Source: Defluviitaleaceae bacterium (GTDB taxonomy: Bacteria; Bacillota; Clostridia; Lachnospirales; WRBF01). From it: a stretch of 64,000 nucleotides of DNA. Below, one piece after another: positions 25,518 to 34,730 of the stretch. The position numbers and the translations under genes were made by a program. Positions within the stretch are counted from its first letter, which is position 1. The number at the start of each line of letters is the position of its first letter. The notes under the pieces are model-generated. The model was not told the origin of the DNA. It searched no databases and worked only from the letters and a program-made list of their open reading frames with translations. The stretch is taken from contig WRBF01000002.1 of the NCBI GenBank assembly GCA_009784685.1, positions 1 to 64,000 on the forward strand, written 5' to 3'.

Positions 25518-26408
25518 TTAAAGATAAAAACTAACTTTATCCAACGCACTTTCCGCCATTTCGTTATGCCCATTAATCGCTAAAGCCTTCTTAAATTGTT
25601 CTTCAGCTTTTTCATATTTTTCTTGCTTAAAGCTTCCGACACCACGGTTATATGAAATATTAGACCGAGATTCAGCAGTTAAAAGACTTGAAATTGTAAC
25701 ACCAATCCCTACAAAACACCCAATAATACATGCGATAATTAACGGAGCAATTCCCGTAAAAAGCGAGGCTAAAATAGCCGCCAGTCCTACAATTGCAGGG
25801 ATAATATTAACCTTTATATCAACATACTTAAGGGGCATTCCTGCCGTTTTTGGCGTACTTTCTTTATCAAATGAATAAATTTTAGTTCTGGGCGGGGTTC
25901 GTTCTGCTATTTTTCCATCTTTAGACTTGATTGCAGCTTCCTTTTTAATATTTTGAAGCTCATCATAATTTGCGGGGCGTTTTTTTTGTATCGGCACTTT
26001 TGCAGCCGCATCAAGTATTTTAAACGACGATATTCTATTATCAAGCAGCTTAAACAAGATATGAATTTCTCGTTTAAGCCTCTGGCCGTTCGCCGAGCGA
26101 ACATCTCTGGAAATATTAAGCAGATAGTACCTATCCTGTTCATATGAATCTATAGGAGAAACAACTATCAAGTTATCCTTTTCATCGTAATAAATATAGG
26201 TACGCATAATATACCCATCTGTATCTGTCACATTGGTTGTATCTTTGTTAACATACTTTTTGTCAAGGGGTATGTTGAACTTGATATACCAATACACTTT
26301 TTCCGCGGGATCATTAACATTAATTTTAATGTGACTGTTTAATCCGGGTAAGTTTGATGCAACCCGTATGTTTTCGTTGGCTAAGCTTTTTTCTGCCAAA
26401 AAGATCAC
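25518..26408 (-). CDS. Membrane protein with Ig-like head and TPR tail
   Basis: A 296-residue protein. The N-terminal part (about 1-120) has an SbsA-like Ig pattern (FNIPLDKKYV, YYLLNISRDVRSANGQRL). A basic linker, two membrane helices (about 195-245) and one TPR unit (NRGVGSFKQEKYEKAEEQF, about 255-288) follow. No signal peptide is clear. It lies 17 bases after prfA and may be cotranscribed. Function unknown; the TPR may bind a partner protein. Confidence 0.6.
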   Translation of the reverse strand: MIFLAEKSLANENIRVASNLPGLNSHIKINVNDPAEKVYWYIKFNIPLDKKYVNKDTTNVTDTDGYIMRTYIYYDEKDNLIVVSPIDSYEQDRYYLLNISRDVRSANGQRLKREIHILFKLLDNRISSFKILDAAAKVPIQKKRPANYDELQNIKKEAAIKSKDGKIAERTPPRTKIYSFDKESTPKTAGMPLKYVDIKVNIIPAIVGLAAILASLFTGIAPLIIACIIGCFVGIGVTISSLLTAESRSNISYNRGVGSFKQEKYEKAEEQFKKALAINGHNEMAESALDKVSFYL

Positions 26409-26425
26409 CGCCGGAAATATTATTT

Positions 26426-27496
26426 TTATGAGTTAGCTGCCTGTAGTTTTTCGGCCTGATCGGTAGTAATAAGCGCATCCATAACTTCGTCTAAATCTCC
26501 ATCAACTATAGCATCAAGCTTGTAAAGGGTAAGCCCTATTCTATGGTCAGTCAGACGCCCCTGCGGGAAGTTGTATGTTCTTATCCGCTCGTTACGGTTT
26601 CCTCTTCCTACCTGGCTCTTGCGCTCTTCGGCAAGCTCTTTTGTCTGCTTTTCAAGCTCTAAATCGTAGAGCCTTGCTCTAAGTATTTTAAGCGCCTTAT
26701 CTTTATTTTTAAGCTGTGATTTTTCATCTTGACATGAAACAACAATACCTGTTGGCATATGAGTAACTCTCACAGCAGAGTCTGTAGTATTAACGCTCTG
26801 CCCGCCGTTACCGGATGAGCGGAACACGTCAACTCTAACATCGTTCAAATCAAGCTCAACATCAACTTCTTCTGCCTCCGGCAAAACAGCGACAGTAACT
26901 GTTGAAGTATGAATACGCCCACCGCTTTCGGTTTCGGGAATACGCTGAACACGATGAACGCCGCTTTCGTATTTAAGGCGGCTGTACGCTCCTTTTCCAT
27001 TGACAAGAAATGAAACTTCTTTAAATCCGCCCAGATCACTTTCGTTCATACTTAAAATCTCTGATTTAAAGCGGCTGCGCTCCGCATATCTATTGTACAT
27101 TCTAAATAATGTGCCCGCAAATAACGCCGCTTCGTCACCTCCTGCGCCGCCTCTTATCTCGATAATAACGTTTTTGTCATCATTAGGATCCTTTGGCAGC
27201 AGCAAAACTTTCAGGCTTTCTTCAAGCCCTTCAAGCTTTGATTGATTTTCTTTAAGCTCTTCTTTTACAAGCTGCCTAAAATCATCATCGTTATTTTCTT
27301 CAAGCATCTCTTTTCCATCAGCAATTTCCTGCTTCGTTTTTTTATGTTCCCTAAACGCCTCGATAATCGGCGTAAGGTCGCTGTGTTCTTTCATTAAATT
27401 GCGCCATAGTTGTTGATCCGCTATAGTTTCCGGCGCATTAATTCTATCGGTAAGGGTAATGTATTTATCTTCCAGTTCTTGCAGTTTATCAAACAT
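26426..27496 (-). CDS. prfA: Peptide chain release factor 1
   Basis: A 356-residue class I release factor for UAA and UAG. The catalytic GGQ is in [18 protein letters not shown], and the family segment [16 protein letters not shown] is present. The usual partner gene prmC, which methylates the GGQ glutamine, is not adjacent. A region of about 30 bases separates it from mnmE upstream. Confidence 0.95.
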   Translation of the reverse strand: MFDKLQELEDKYITLTDRINAPETIADQQLWRNLMKEHSDLTPIIEAFREHKKTKQEIADGKEMLEENNDDDFRQLVKEELKENQSKLEGLEESLKVLLLPKDPNDDKNVIIEIRGGAGGDEAALFAGTLFRMYNRYAERSRFKSEILSMNESDLGGFKEVSFLVNGKGAYSRLKYESGVHRVQRIPETESGGRIHTSTVTVAVLPEAEEVDVELDLNDVRVDVFRSSGNGGQSVNTTDSAVRVTHMPTGIVVSCQDEKSQLKNKDKALKILRARLYDLELEKQTKELAEERKSQVGRGNRNERIRTYNFPQGRLTDHRIGLTLYKLDAIVDGDLDEVMDALITTDQAEKLQAANS

Positions 27497-27527
27497 GTTT
27501 TTTGCTCCTCAATGTAATTCATAAAAT

Positions 27528-28898
27528 TTATTTTCCAAGGCAAAACTCTGAAAATATCCTATTGATAATGTCATCATCAACAGTCTCCCCTGTAATTTCG
27601 CCTAAATATCTTAAACACTGTTGCAGATCTATAGAAACAATATCCTCGGTCATGCCGGCGGATATAGAATTAAGCGCATTCTCTATTGCAGCTTCGGTGT
27701 TTATCAATGCTGTTTTATGCCTGATTGTAACGGGCACTGCCTCTTTAGCCGCTTGGTTTACGCTGTTATACATTTCATGCATCTGATTCGTTAAGTTATT
27801 AACACCCGCCCCATCTTTAGCGGATATTGATATTACAGAAGCATTATTGAACGACAATTCCGCTCTGTTAAGTTTTATGGGTAAATCATGCTTGTTAAGA
27901 ACCACAATAACATTTTTGCTTTTAACAAGCTCAAACAGCTCGAAATCTTCCTGCGTCAGCATTTCGCCTGAGTCAAGGACTAAAAGGACTAAATCCGCTC
28001 CTTCTACCAGTAGCTTTGACCTTTCAACGCCTATTTTTTCAACAACATCTTCCGTACTGCGGATTCCCGCTGTATCGTTGATCTTAAAGGGTATACCATT
28101 GATATTGATAAACTCAGCAACTGTATCTCTTGTCGTGCCTGCGATATCGGTTACTATAGCCCGCTCTTCGCCCAAAAGAGCGTTAAGAAGCGATGATTTA
28201 CCAACATTAGGGCGACCGACTATCGCAGTTTGAACGCCATCTCTAAGTATTTTACCATACTCAGCTGATTTTACCAACTTTTTTATTTTTTCCAGAATGT
28301 CTTTACACTTATATTTTATTTCGGCAAGGTTTAACTGCTCCATATCATGCTCGGGATAGTCGATTGAAGCTTCGATATTAGCTAAAAGGCGCAAGATGTC
28401 GTTTTGATATTCATTAATTTTTGCCGAGAGCTGTCCGCTAAGCCTACTAAGAGCCGAACCCCTTGCAAGCTCAGTTGAAGAATTAATGATATCAACAACG
28501 GCTTCAGCTTGGGATAAATCAATCCGTCCGTTAACAAATGCACGTTTAGTAAATTCACCTGGCTCGGCAAGTCTTGCTCCGTTTTTTAATATTTGTTCTA
28601 TAACAACTGTACCTGACAAATTTCCACCATGACAGCTTATTTCAACAACATCTTCCATAGTGTAAGATTTTGGAGCAAGAAATACCGAAACCAAAACTTC
28701 ATCCAAAATACGCCCGCTATCGTCAATGATATTGCCATAAGAAACACGATGTGACAAATAAGCATCCTTTGAGGATGTTTTGTATATTTTCCTTAATATT
28801 TCAGCGGATTTGCTGCCGCTGATTCTAATTACTGAAACTGCCCCGCCGCTTAAAGGCGTTATAGGCGCAGCTATCGTGTCGTTTTGGTTTAGATTCAT
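27528..28898 (-). CDS. mnmE: tRNA modification GTPase MnmE
   Basis: A 456-residue GTPase that modifies the wobble uridine of several tRNAs with MnmG. The N-domain has DTIAAPITPLSGGAVSVIRISG, the G domain GRPNVGKSSLLNALLG with DTAGIR and NKHD, and the C-terminus ends FCLGK with the conserved cysteine. The ATG at 28898 has GGGGAG 6 bases upstream; the longer TTG start overlaps it. mnmG is not in the window. Confidence 0.95.
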   Translation of the reverse strand: MNLNQNDTIAAPITPLSGGAVSVIRISGSKSAEILRKIYKTSSKDAYLSHRVSYGNIIDDSGRILDEVLVSVFLAPKSYTMEDVVEISCHGGNLSGTVVIEQILKNGARLAEPGEFTKRAFVNGRIDLSQAEAVVDIINSSTELARGSALSRLSGQLSAKINEYQNDILRLLANIEASIDYPEHDMEQLNLAEIKYKCKDILEKIKKLVKSAEYGKILRDGVQTAIVGRPNVGKSSLLNALLGEERAIVTDIAGTTRDTVAEFININGIPFKINDTAGIRSTEDVVEKIGVERSKLLVEGADLVLLVLDSGEMLTQEDFELFELVKSKNVIVVLNKHDLPIKLNRAELSFNNASVISISAKDGAGVNNLTNQMHEMYNSVNQAAKEAVPVTIRHKTALINTEAAIENALNSISAGMTEDIVSIDLQQCLRYLGEITGETVDDDIINRIFSEFCLGK

Positions 28899-28990
28899 TG
28901 CAAAGCTCCCCAAATAAATGTAATACTAAAAACAATATAGCATAATTATTATAAAATATCAAATCAAGGGCTACAATTTAGGTTGAATAT

Positions 28991-29056
28991 ATGTTAGAAT
29001 CAATACAAATTTAAGGAGAATGTATGTTAGAATCAATACAAATTTAAGGAGAATGT
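28991..29056 (+). repeat. 33-base perfect tandem duplication carrying a ribosome binding site
   Basis: Two identical 33-base units (28991-29023 and 29024-29056) lie just before uppP. Each holds a seven-codon open frame (MLESIQI, stop) followed by AAGGAGA. The second AAGGAGA serves the uppP ATG at 29063; the first lies just before the second minigene. The duplication is exact, so it is recent or maintained. Confidence 0.9.
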
Positions 29057-29062
29057 ATAATC

Positions 29063-29848
29063 ATGACAATTATCCAAGCAATAATACTCGGTGTTACTCA
29101 AGGGTTAGCCGAGTTTCTTCCAATAAGCAGTTCGGGGCATCTGGTTCTTTTAAAGAACTTTTTCGATATCGACGAAGGGGCTTTAACATTTACCGTTTTG
29201 CTTCATATAGCGACGTTAATACCGGTTTTTATTGTATTTTGGAAAGATATCGTTGAAATACTCAAAAATCCTTTTTCCAGATATACATATCTGCTTATTG
29301 CGGGGACAATTCCCGCTGTTATAGTCGCTTTACTGCTTGGCGACATGATTGAGAACTTATTTCAAGGCGGTATATTTCTTGCAATAGGCTTTTTCTTAAC
29401 AGGTATTTTCCTGCTCTATGCGGACACGGTTGGCGCAAAAGGCGGCGATAAAACAACCAAAACGATGTCTTATATTGATGCTTTAGTTATAGGCATAATG
29501 CAAGCTGTAGCTATAGCACCAGGAATATCCCGGTCAGGAAGCACAATAACAGGTGCACTTTCACGTAAACTAGACCGTTCATCTGCAGCAAGGTTTTCAT
29601 TCTTGCTTTCAATCCCGGCAATACTTGGCGGAGCAGTTCTTGAATTAATAGGCATAGCAACCGGAAGTGTTGATATTGGGCATTTTGAATTACTTCCAAC
29701 TATAGTCGGTTTTATAGCAGCAATGATATCCGGCTATTTTGCGATAAGGGTTATGTTGAAGCTTATTAAAAGCTGTAAGCTTAGGTATTTTTCGTACTAT
29801 GTGTTCGCACTTGGGGCGGCACTTAGTATTGATATGATTATGGGATAA
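29063..29848 (+). CDS. uppP: Undecaprenyl-diphosphatase UppP (BacA)
   Basis: A 261-residue membrane phosphatase that recycles the C55 lipid carrier for cell-wall synthesis and gives bacitracin tolerance. It has the two signatures LAEFLPISSSGHLVLL and APGISRSGSTITGAL and about eight helices. It is divergent from mnmE. The leader has a duplicated unit at 28991-29056. Confidence 0.95.
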   Translation: MTIIQAIILGVTQGLAEFLPISSSGHLVLLKNFFDIDEGALTFTVLLHIATLIPVFIVFWKDIVEILKNPFSRYTYLLIAGTIPAVIVALLLGDMIENLFQGGIFLAIGFFLTGIFLLYADTVGAKGGDKTTKTMSYIDALVIGIMQAVAIAPGISRSGSTITGALSRKLDRSSAARFSFLLSIPAILGGAVLELIGIATGSVDIGHFELLPTIVGFIAAMISGYFAIRVMLKLIKSCKLRYFSYYVFALGAALSIDMIMG

Positions 29849-29859
29849 GTTCACTTTGA

Positions 29860-30180
29860 TTTTATTTAGGGTGGTTAACAAATAACAAAAAAAGAGATAG
29901 CTATAAACAGGATGTAGCAAACATGGTTGCCCTGCTTGAAAAAAGGAAAACTCACTTAGAAGATGTTGTTGGCAAGCGACGCTTTGATGAGTTTTGGGCT
30001 GATAACCAACCTCTAAAGTCAGAGCTTGAAACAGAGAAAAAATCGTTGGAAGAGAAAAAAGCTGTTCAAGGGCAGATAGATTCAACGAATAACGCCATTG
30101 AACCAATTCAAGCTCGTATAGATTATGCTATAAAAGAGGTGCAAGAACGTAGTTATAGTAATGTTCGTTTAAAACAGTAA
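29860..30180 (+). pseudogene. Decayed coiled-coil gene fragment hit by a hairpin element
   Basis: An open stretch without an upstream start begins at about 29860; the first ATG is at 29923. It encodes a charged, coiled-coil-like segment (KRRFDEFWADNQPLKSELE, then a second helix ending IQARIDYAIKEVQER). The segment runs into a long inverted-repeat element at 30154, after which a similar phrase (PLQDRIDAIDTELI) occurs in the same frame. This looks like the remaining tail of a larger protein. The parent family was not identified. Confidence 0.5.
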
Positions 30181-30315
30181 CAGAAAAACGCAAAATTTTT
30201 GTTGCAAGGCAAGGAAGAGACGACGAAGCGTGCTCGTGGCACGCTAGAAGGAGCTGACGCAGCATTGCAGCAAAAAGGCAAGTTTTTGTTACTGTTTTGA
30301 GCGAATATTACTATA
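30154..30315. mobile_element. Long imperfect hairpin element (MITE-like)
   Basis: A 162-base element with inverted ends: TATAGTAATGTTCG at the left pairs with CGAATATTACTATA at the right, then AAAACAGTAAC pairs with GTTACTGTTTT, then TTTTTGTTGCAA with TTGCAGCAAAAA, and a GCGTGC-GCACGC hairpin at the centre. It has no coding capacity. Its position within the decayed frame at 29860 suggests insertion. The ends are not similar to those of the 47322 and 60011 family. Confidence 0.72.
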
Positions 30316-30378
30316 TCCGCTTCAAGATAGAATAGACGCAATTGACACTGAATTAATAAGACCACGATAATCACAACT

Positions 30379-30403
30379 AAGGGGCGCACAATGTGCGCCC
30401 CTT
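30379..30403. terminator. GC-rich hairpin, probable transcript end of metK
   Basis: A perfect 12-base stem (AAGGGGCGCACA and TGTGCGCCCCTT) with a one-base centre lies just past the metK stop. The plus side has a weak T-rich tail (GAAATTTTAAT), the minus side none, so terminator function is likely but not certain. Confidence 0.65.
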
Positions 30404-30419
30404 GAAATTTTAATATCAT

Positions 30420-31592
30420 TTAAAGCTTGCCCTTAAGCTCATCAACCATATCAAGCTTCTCCCAAGGTAAATCAAGATCACTTCTTCCGAAATGACCATA
30501 AGCTGCTACTTGTTTATAAATAGGTCGTCTTAAATCAAATTTATTTATTATTGATGTTGGTCTCATATCAAAGCATTCAAAAATAATTTCGCTTATTCGC
30601 TCATCAGAAAACTTCCCGGTTCCGTATGTATTTACAAATACAGAAATAGGATGGGCAACTCCTATAGCATATGAAAGCTCAACTTGACATTTACCGGCTA
30701 TTCCGGATGCTACAATGTTTTTTGCGACATATCTTGCCATATATGCGGCTGAACGGTCAACTTTTGTTGGGTCTTTACCGGAAAAAGCACCACCGCCATG
30801 AGCTGCATATCCACCATAAGTATCAACAATTATCTTTCTTCCCGTAAGACCGCTGTCTCCGACAGGTCCGCCTATAACAAATCGCCCCGTAGGGTTTATA
30901 TAATATTTCGTATCCTCTTTCAAAAGTTCACTTGGCACAACATGATTTATTACATGATTTATTATGCTTTCTTCAATTGTTTCCTGAGAAACATCTGCAC
31001 TGTGTTGTGCTGAAATAACAATATCTGTCACTGCTATAGGTTTATCATCTTCATATAAAACAGTTACCTGAGATTTTCCATCCGGATACAAAAACGGAAG
31101 AGTACCATTTCTTCGCACTTCTGCCAAGCGTTTTGTAAGTTTATGGGCAAGATATATAGGCATAGGCATAAATTCTGCTGTTTCGCTGCAAGCGTACCCA
31201 AACATCATACCTTGGTCTCCTGCCCCGTGAGATTTATCATCCTCGCCTTGACGCTTTTCAAATGAAGCATCAACGCCCATCGCTATATCAGGCGATTGCC
31301 CTTGAAGTGTAACGATAACGGCACAATTTGAGCCGCTAAAGCCGCATTCTGCATTATCATACCCTATCGAACAAACAGTGTCCCTTACGATCTTATCTAT
31401 ATCGACATAACAGCTCGTCGTTACTTCCCCTGTTACCATTACAAGCCCTGCTGTTACGACCGTTTCACACGCAACTCTCGACATAGGGTCTTTTGAAAGC
31501 ATTGCGTCAAGTATTGAATCCGATATTTGATCACATAATTTATCAGGATGTCCTTCTGTAACTGATTCTGACGTGAAAATTCTTCTTGCCAT
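30420..31592 (-). CDS. metK: S-adenosylmethionine synthetase
   Basis: A 390-residue MetK that makes SAM from ATP and methionine. Signatures are [27 protein letters not shown] and [19 protein letters not shown]. It lies 15 bases after the flgJ-like gene, so it is probably read with the rod genes, and no S-box riboswitch is present before it. It would supply SAM for the radical SAM operon, as for all other methylation. Confidence 0.96.
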   Translation of the reverse strand: MARRIFTSESVTEGHPDKLCDQISDSILDAMLSKDPMSRVACETVVTAGLVMVTGEVTTSCYVDIDKIVRDTVCSIGYDNAECGFSGSNCAVIVTLQGQSPDIAMGVDASFEKRQGEDDKSHGAGDQGMMFGYACSETAEFMPMPIYLAHKLTKRLAEVRRNGTLPFLYPDGKSQVTVLYEDDKPIAVTDIVISAQHSADVSQETIEESIINHVINHVVPSELLKEDTKYYINPTGRFVIGGPVGDSGLTGRKIIVDTYGGYAAHGGGAFSGKDPTKVDRSAAYMARYVAKNIVASGIAGKCQVELSYAIGVAHPISVFVNTYGTGKFSDERISEIIFECFDMRPTSIINKFDLRRPIYKQVAAYGHFGRSDLDLPWEKLDMVDELKGKL

Positions 31593-31607
31593 GTAAACAA
31601 CTCTCCT

Positions 31608-32009
31608 TTATTCTTCCGTCTCTTCTTCTGTGGCCGGAGGATGTGGCATACCAATGGAAAGCTGTTTATAGATAAAGGAAGCAAGCCCTATTCCACCGGC
31701 TCTTGCCGCTGATTTTGATGCTTCTTCAAAAAGCATATCTTCAAATATTTTCTCTGCATTACTTTTAGGAAGAAACCCGCCCTCTGAATTTACAGTGCGG
31801 CGCATTGTACTAAACATCATTTGTATAAAGTACGCTTCAAACTCTATAGCGGCATCTTTTAATGCCGCTCTGTCGCCTTCTGTTGCGAGCCTTTCAAGCG
31901 TAGACTGAAAAGATTCTGCTGTATTTTGCGAGTTTTGCACTTCCCATTCCCGCCGAGCAGAATATGAATCTATAAGATTAACGCCAAAACCTACGGACAT
32001 TTTAAACAC
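31608..32009 (-). CDS. FlgJ-like rod-binding protein (no muramidase domain)
   Basis: A 133-residue protein with the rod-binding FlgJ N-domain (AAIEFEAYFIQMMFSTMRRTV and FEDMLFEEASKSAARAGGIGLA). FlgJ of many bacteria also carries a peptidoglycan hydrolase, missing here. In Firmicutes the short form helps rod assembly. It follows flgG at 23 bases and overlaps the metK leader, giving the order mbl-flgF-flgG-flgJ. Confidence 0.85.
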   Translation of the reverse strand: MFKMSVGFGVNLIDSYSARREWEVQNSQNTAESFQSTLERLATEGDRAALKDAAIEFEAYFIQMMFSTMRRTVNSEGGFLPKSNAEKIFEDMLFEEASKSAARAGGIGLASFIYKQLSIGMPHPPATEEETEE

Positions 32010-32032
32010 TCCTTGCTGTAAAGCTATAACAT

Positions 32033-32857
32033 TTAGCCTCTTCTCAAGTTATTAGCTTGCGACAACATATCATCAGAAGCTTGGATAACCCTGGAATTAA
32101 GCTCATAAGCTCTTTGTGCTACAATTAAGTCAACCATTTCTTGAGCAACTTGAACATTTGACATTTCAAGAGAACCTTGAAGAAGCGTTGTTCTCCGTAT
32201 AATTTCGCCGTCCCACTCATTTATAGGAGGACCGGAAGCCGGAGATTCCGCAAACAAATTGCTGCCAATAGCGAGCAAGCCTTGATCATTAGTAAACTGT
32301 ACGATACCGATAGTTACGCCTAAATCGGTTATTGTTCCATCAGCATTTAAAATTCCAAGATCACCCGAATCATTTACAAAAATATCGTTAACTCTAACCA
32401 TTGAAGGTATCGTAATCGCTCCGCCTTCCGTACTAAGAAGCATCAACCCGGCTGACGTAACGAGAGAAAAACTTCCATCCTCGTTAACGCTCATTTTAAA
32501 GGAACCGTCCCTAGTGAACCCAACTTCGCCATCAGGCATTGCAACCTGCAAAAATCCGGGACCTTGAAGTGCAAAATCAAGAGGATTTTCTGTCAGCATA
32601 AGATTACCGGGAGTAAAAGACCTGCTTACTGCAATTGGTCTAACGCCATGCCCTACCTGTAAATTAACCGGTCGGCTCACAGGGTTTGCCGCATCAAGAT
32701 CCGCCCTTCTCATTGTTTCATACAAAAGGCTTTGGAATTCCAAACGCTCTCTCTTAAACCCTGTAGTATTAACATTCGCTAAATTATTTGCAATAGTATC
32801 AACATTAAGCTGTTGGCTTGTCATGCCGGAAGCTGATGTCCATAATGATCTCATCAT
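32033..32857 (-). CDS. flgG: Flagellar distal rod protein FlgG/FlhP
   Basis: A 274-residue rod protein. The N-terminal rod helix MRSLWTSASGMTSQQLNVD, then NNLANVNTTGFKRERLEFQ, and a C-terminal MSNVQVAQEMVDLIVAQRAYE are the FlgE/FlgG signatures. It builds the distal rod outside the membrane, through self-export. It lies after flgF as in Bacillus (mbl-flhO-flhP). Confidence 0.93.
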   Translation of the reverse strand: MMRSLWTSASGMTSQQLNVDTIANNLANVNTTGFKRERLEFQSLLYETMRRADLDAANPVSRPVNLQVGHGVRPIAVSRSFTPGNLMLTENPLDFALQGPGFLQVAMPDGEVGFTRDGSFKMSVNEDGSFSLVTSAGLMLLSTEGGAITIPSMVRVNDIFVNDSGDLGILNADGTITDLGVTIGIVQFTNDQGLLAIGSNLFAESPASGPPINEWDGEIIRRTTLLQGSLEMSNVQVAQEMVDLIVAQRAYELNSRVIQASDDMLSQANNLRRG

Positions 32858-32888
32858 AATGTATTTCCTCCTAAATATTTACGGATTA

Positions 32889-33656
32889 TTATCTTCTTGC
32901 TATCTCATTAACGGCACTGCTTAGTATTCCATCTTGTATTGTTATCATTCTTTGATTAGCTTCATAAGCTCTCATGACAGTTATCATTTCGACCATTTCT
33001 CTGACAGAATTTACATTAGAGCGCTCAAGAGCACCTTGCACGATTGTTCCTTCAAAGTCTATCATTACTGACTGATCTGTTGTATTAAAAAGGTTATGAC
33101 CATGTTTTCTTAGCGTATGCTTGTCTTCAAAATTGACTATCCTTAATGTGTCAATAAATTCCCCATCAACATATATCTCGCCTAAGTCAGTAACTGTTAC
33201 ATAACCGGCAGGCAAAGTAATTTCACCGAGTTCACCAAGTATTCTTTGACCGGAATTTGTCATTAAAACACCGTCGGCGTTTAAAGTAAGCGACCCATCT
33301 CTAGTAAAACGTTCAATAGTATTTCCGTTTCTATCAGCATCTTGAACAACAAAGAAACCTCTGCCGGAAATAGCCAAATCAAGCGTGCCATGAGTTATTT
33401 CCATAGGACCTGTTGAAAAATCAACAAAAATATCATCAACGAAAACCCCGGGTCTTATATTACCAATAACCCGGCTGCCCGCAAAATCTGTACGATCGTT
33501 AATTCTCAGCATAAGTTCATCTGAAAAACTGCGGGTTACGACAGTGTCTCTTTTAAACCCGTTTGTATTTGCATTAGCTATGTTATTTGACAGTACATCC
33601 ATTCTGTTCATCTGTGTAGTCATTCCTACTGCTGATGTATAAATACCTCTTAACAT
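32889..33656 (-). CDS. flgF: Flagellar proximal rod protein FlgF/FlhO
   Basis: A 255-residue rod protein with the start MLRGIYTSAVGMTTQMNRMD, SNNIANANTNGFKRDTV and the C-terminal VREMVEMITVMRAYEANQRM. Similar to FlgG but shorter. It follows the MreB/Mbl gene at 19 bases. Only rod genes of the flagellum are in the window, so the hook, motor and filament genes lie elsewhere. Confidence 0.9.
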   Translation of the reverse strand: MLRGIYTSAVGMTTQMNRMDVLSNNIANANTNGFKRDTVVTRSFSDELMLRINDRTDFAGSRVIGNIRPGVFVDDIFVDFSTGPMEITHGTLDLAISGRGFFVVQDADRNGNTIERFTRDGSLTLNADGVLMTNSGQRILGELGEITLPAGYVTVTDLGEIYVDGEFIDTLRIVNFEDKHTLRKHGHNLFNTTDQSVMIDFEGTIVQGALERSNVNSVREMVEMITVMRAYEANQRMITIQDGILSSAVNEIARR

Positions 33657-33675
33657 AAAGCCACCCCTTGTTTGC

Positions 33676-34701
33676 CTATCGTCTTTTTCTAACTTTTATC
33701 CCTGCGGTTTTGTGTTTTGATATATATTCGATATATTTTCCTGTTCCAACCGCAACGCACAATTGTGCATCATCTGCTATTATGCAGTTAATTCCCGTTT
33801 TATAGCTTATAAGTTTATCAAGCCCATAAACAAGACTTCCTCCACCTGTAAGAACTATTCCTCTTTCTGAAATATCTGCTACAAGTTCCGGCGGAGTTTT
33901 TTCAAGAACACTGCAAACTGTTTCTACGATACTCATTATCGGCTCATGAAGTGCATAGCGCATTTCGTCTGATGAAACGGTTACTATGTTTGGCAACCCT
34001 GTTATAAGGTTACGCCCCTTGATTTCCATAACAATCGGCATCATTCTCTCAAAAACTGTCCCGATATTTACTTTAAGTTCTTCGGCACTTCGTTCACCTA
34101 TTAATATATTATGTCTCTTTCGCATGTATCTTATTATCGAATCATCTAAATTATTGCTGCCGACCTTAATAGATGAATTAGTAACTACTCCGCCAAGGGA
34201 AATAACGGCGGCATCTGTAGTTCCCCCTCCGATATCAACAACCATGCTCCCGCAAGCACGGGATATATCAATGCCTGCGCCGATTGCAGCGGCTATAGGC
34301 TCTTCTATCAAATACACTTCTCTTGCTCCAACCTGTCGGGTTGCATCCTCTACTGCACGGCATTCAACTTCAGTTGCACCACTTGGTACACATACGCAAA
34401 TTCTAGGTCTAAGCCGTATGGAAAGCTGCTTGCCCATCGCTTTATTGATAAAATACTTGAGCATCTTCTCTGTCATTTCAAAATCTGAAATAACGCCTTC
34501 GCTAAGCGGTCTTATTGCTAAAATATTTTCAGGTGTACGACCTATCATACGGCATGCTTCTTCACCTATGGCAATAACTTCGCCGCTTGAACGGTTTACG
34601 GCTACAACAGAAGGCTCGTATAAGACGATGCCTTGTCCATCAACATATACTATAACACTGGTTGTACCAAGGTCAATGCCGATGTCTGCTCCAAAAATCA
34701 C
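33676..34701 (-). CDS. mbl: MreB/Mbl family actin-like rod-shape protein
   Basis: A 341-residue actin-like ATPase with DIGIDLGTTSVIVYVDG (phosphate 1), VVDIGGGTTDAAVISLGG (phosphate 2) and GIVLTGGGSLVYGLD (adenosine). It polymerises along the membrane and guides wall synthesis. A GTG start is used, with AGAGG upstream. Its place before flgF/flgG matches Bacillus mbl-flhO-flhP, so the Mbl name is preferred over MreB; mreC and mreD do not follow. C-terminal KVRKRR is basic and could bind the membrane. Confidence 0.88.
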   Translation of the reverse strand: MIFGADIGIDLGTTSVIVYVDGQGIVLYEPSVVAVNRSSGEVIAIGEEACRMIGRTPENILAIRPLSEGVISDFEMTEKMLKYFINKAMGKQLSIRLRPRICVCVPSGATEVECRAVEDATRQVGAREVYLIEEPIAAAIGAGIDISRACGSMVVDIGGGTTDAAVISLGGVVTNSSIKVGSNNLDDSIIRYMRKRHNILIGERSAEELKVNIGTVFERMMPIVMEIKGRNLITGLPNIVTVSSDEMRYALHEPIMSIVETVCSVLEKTPPELVADISERGIVLTGGGSLVYGLDKLISYKTGINCIIADDAQLCVAVGTGKYIEYISKHKTAGIKVRKRR

Positions 34702-34730
34702 TGTTAAATCATCCTCTTAAAATTAAAATT

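Noticed and set aside
30420..31620. S-box (SAM) riboswitch before metK
   Set aside because: Only 15 bases separate metK from the flgJ-like gene, too short for the roughly 100-base aptamer.
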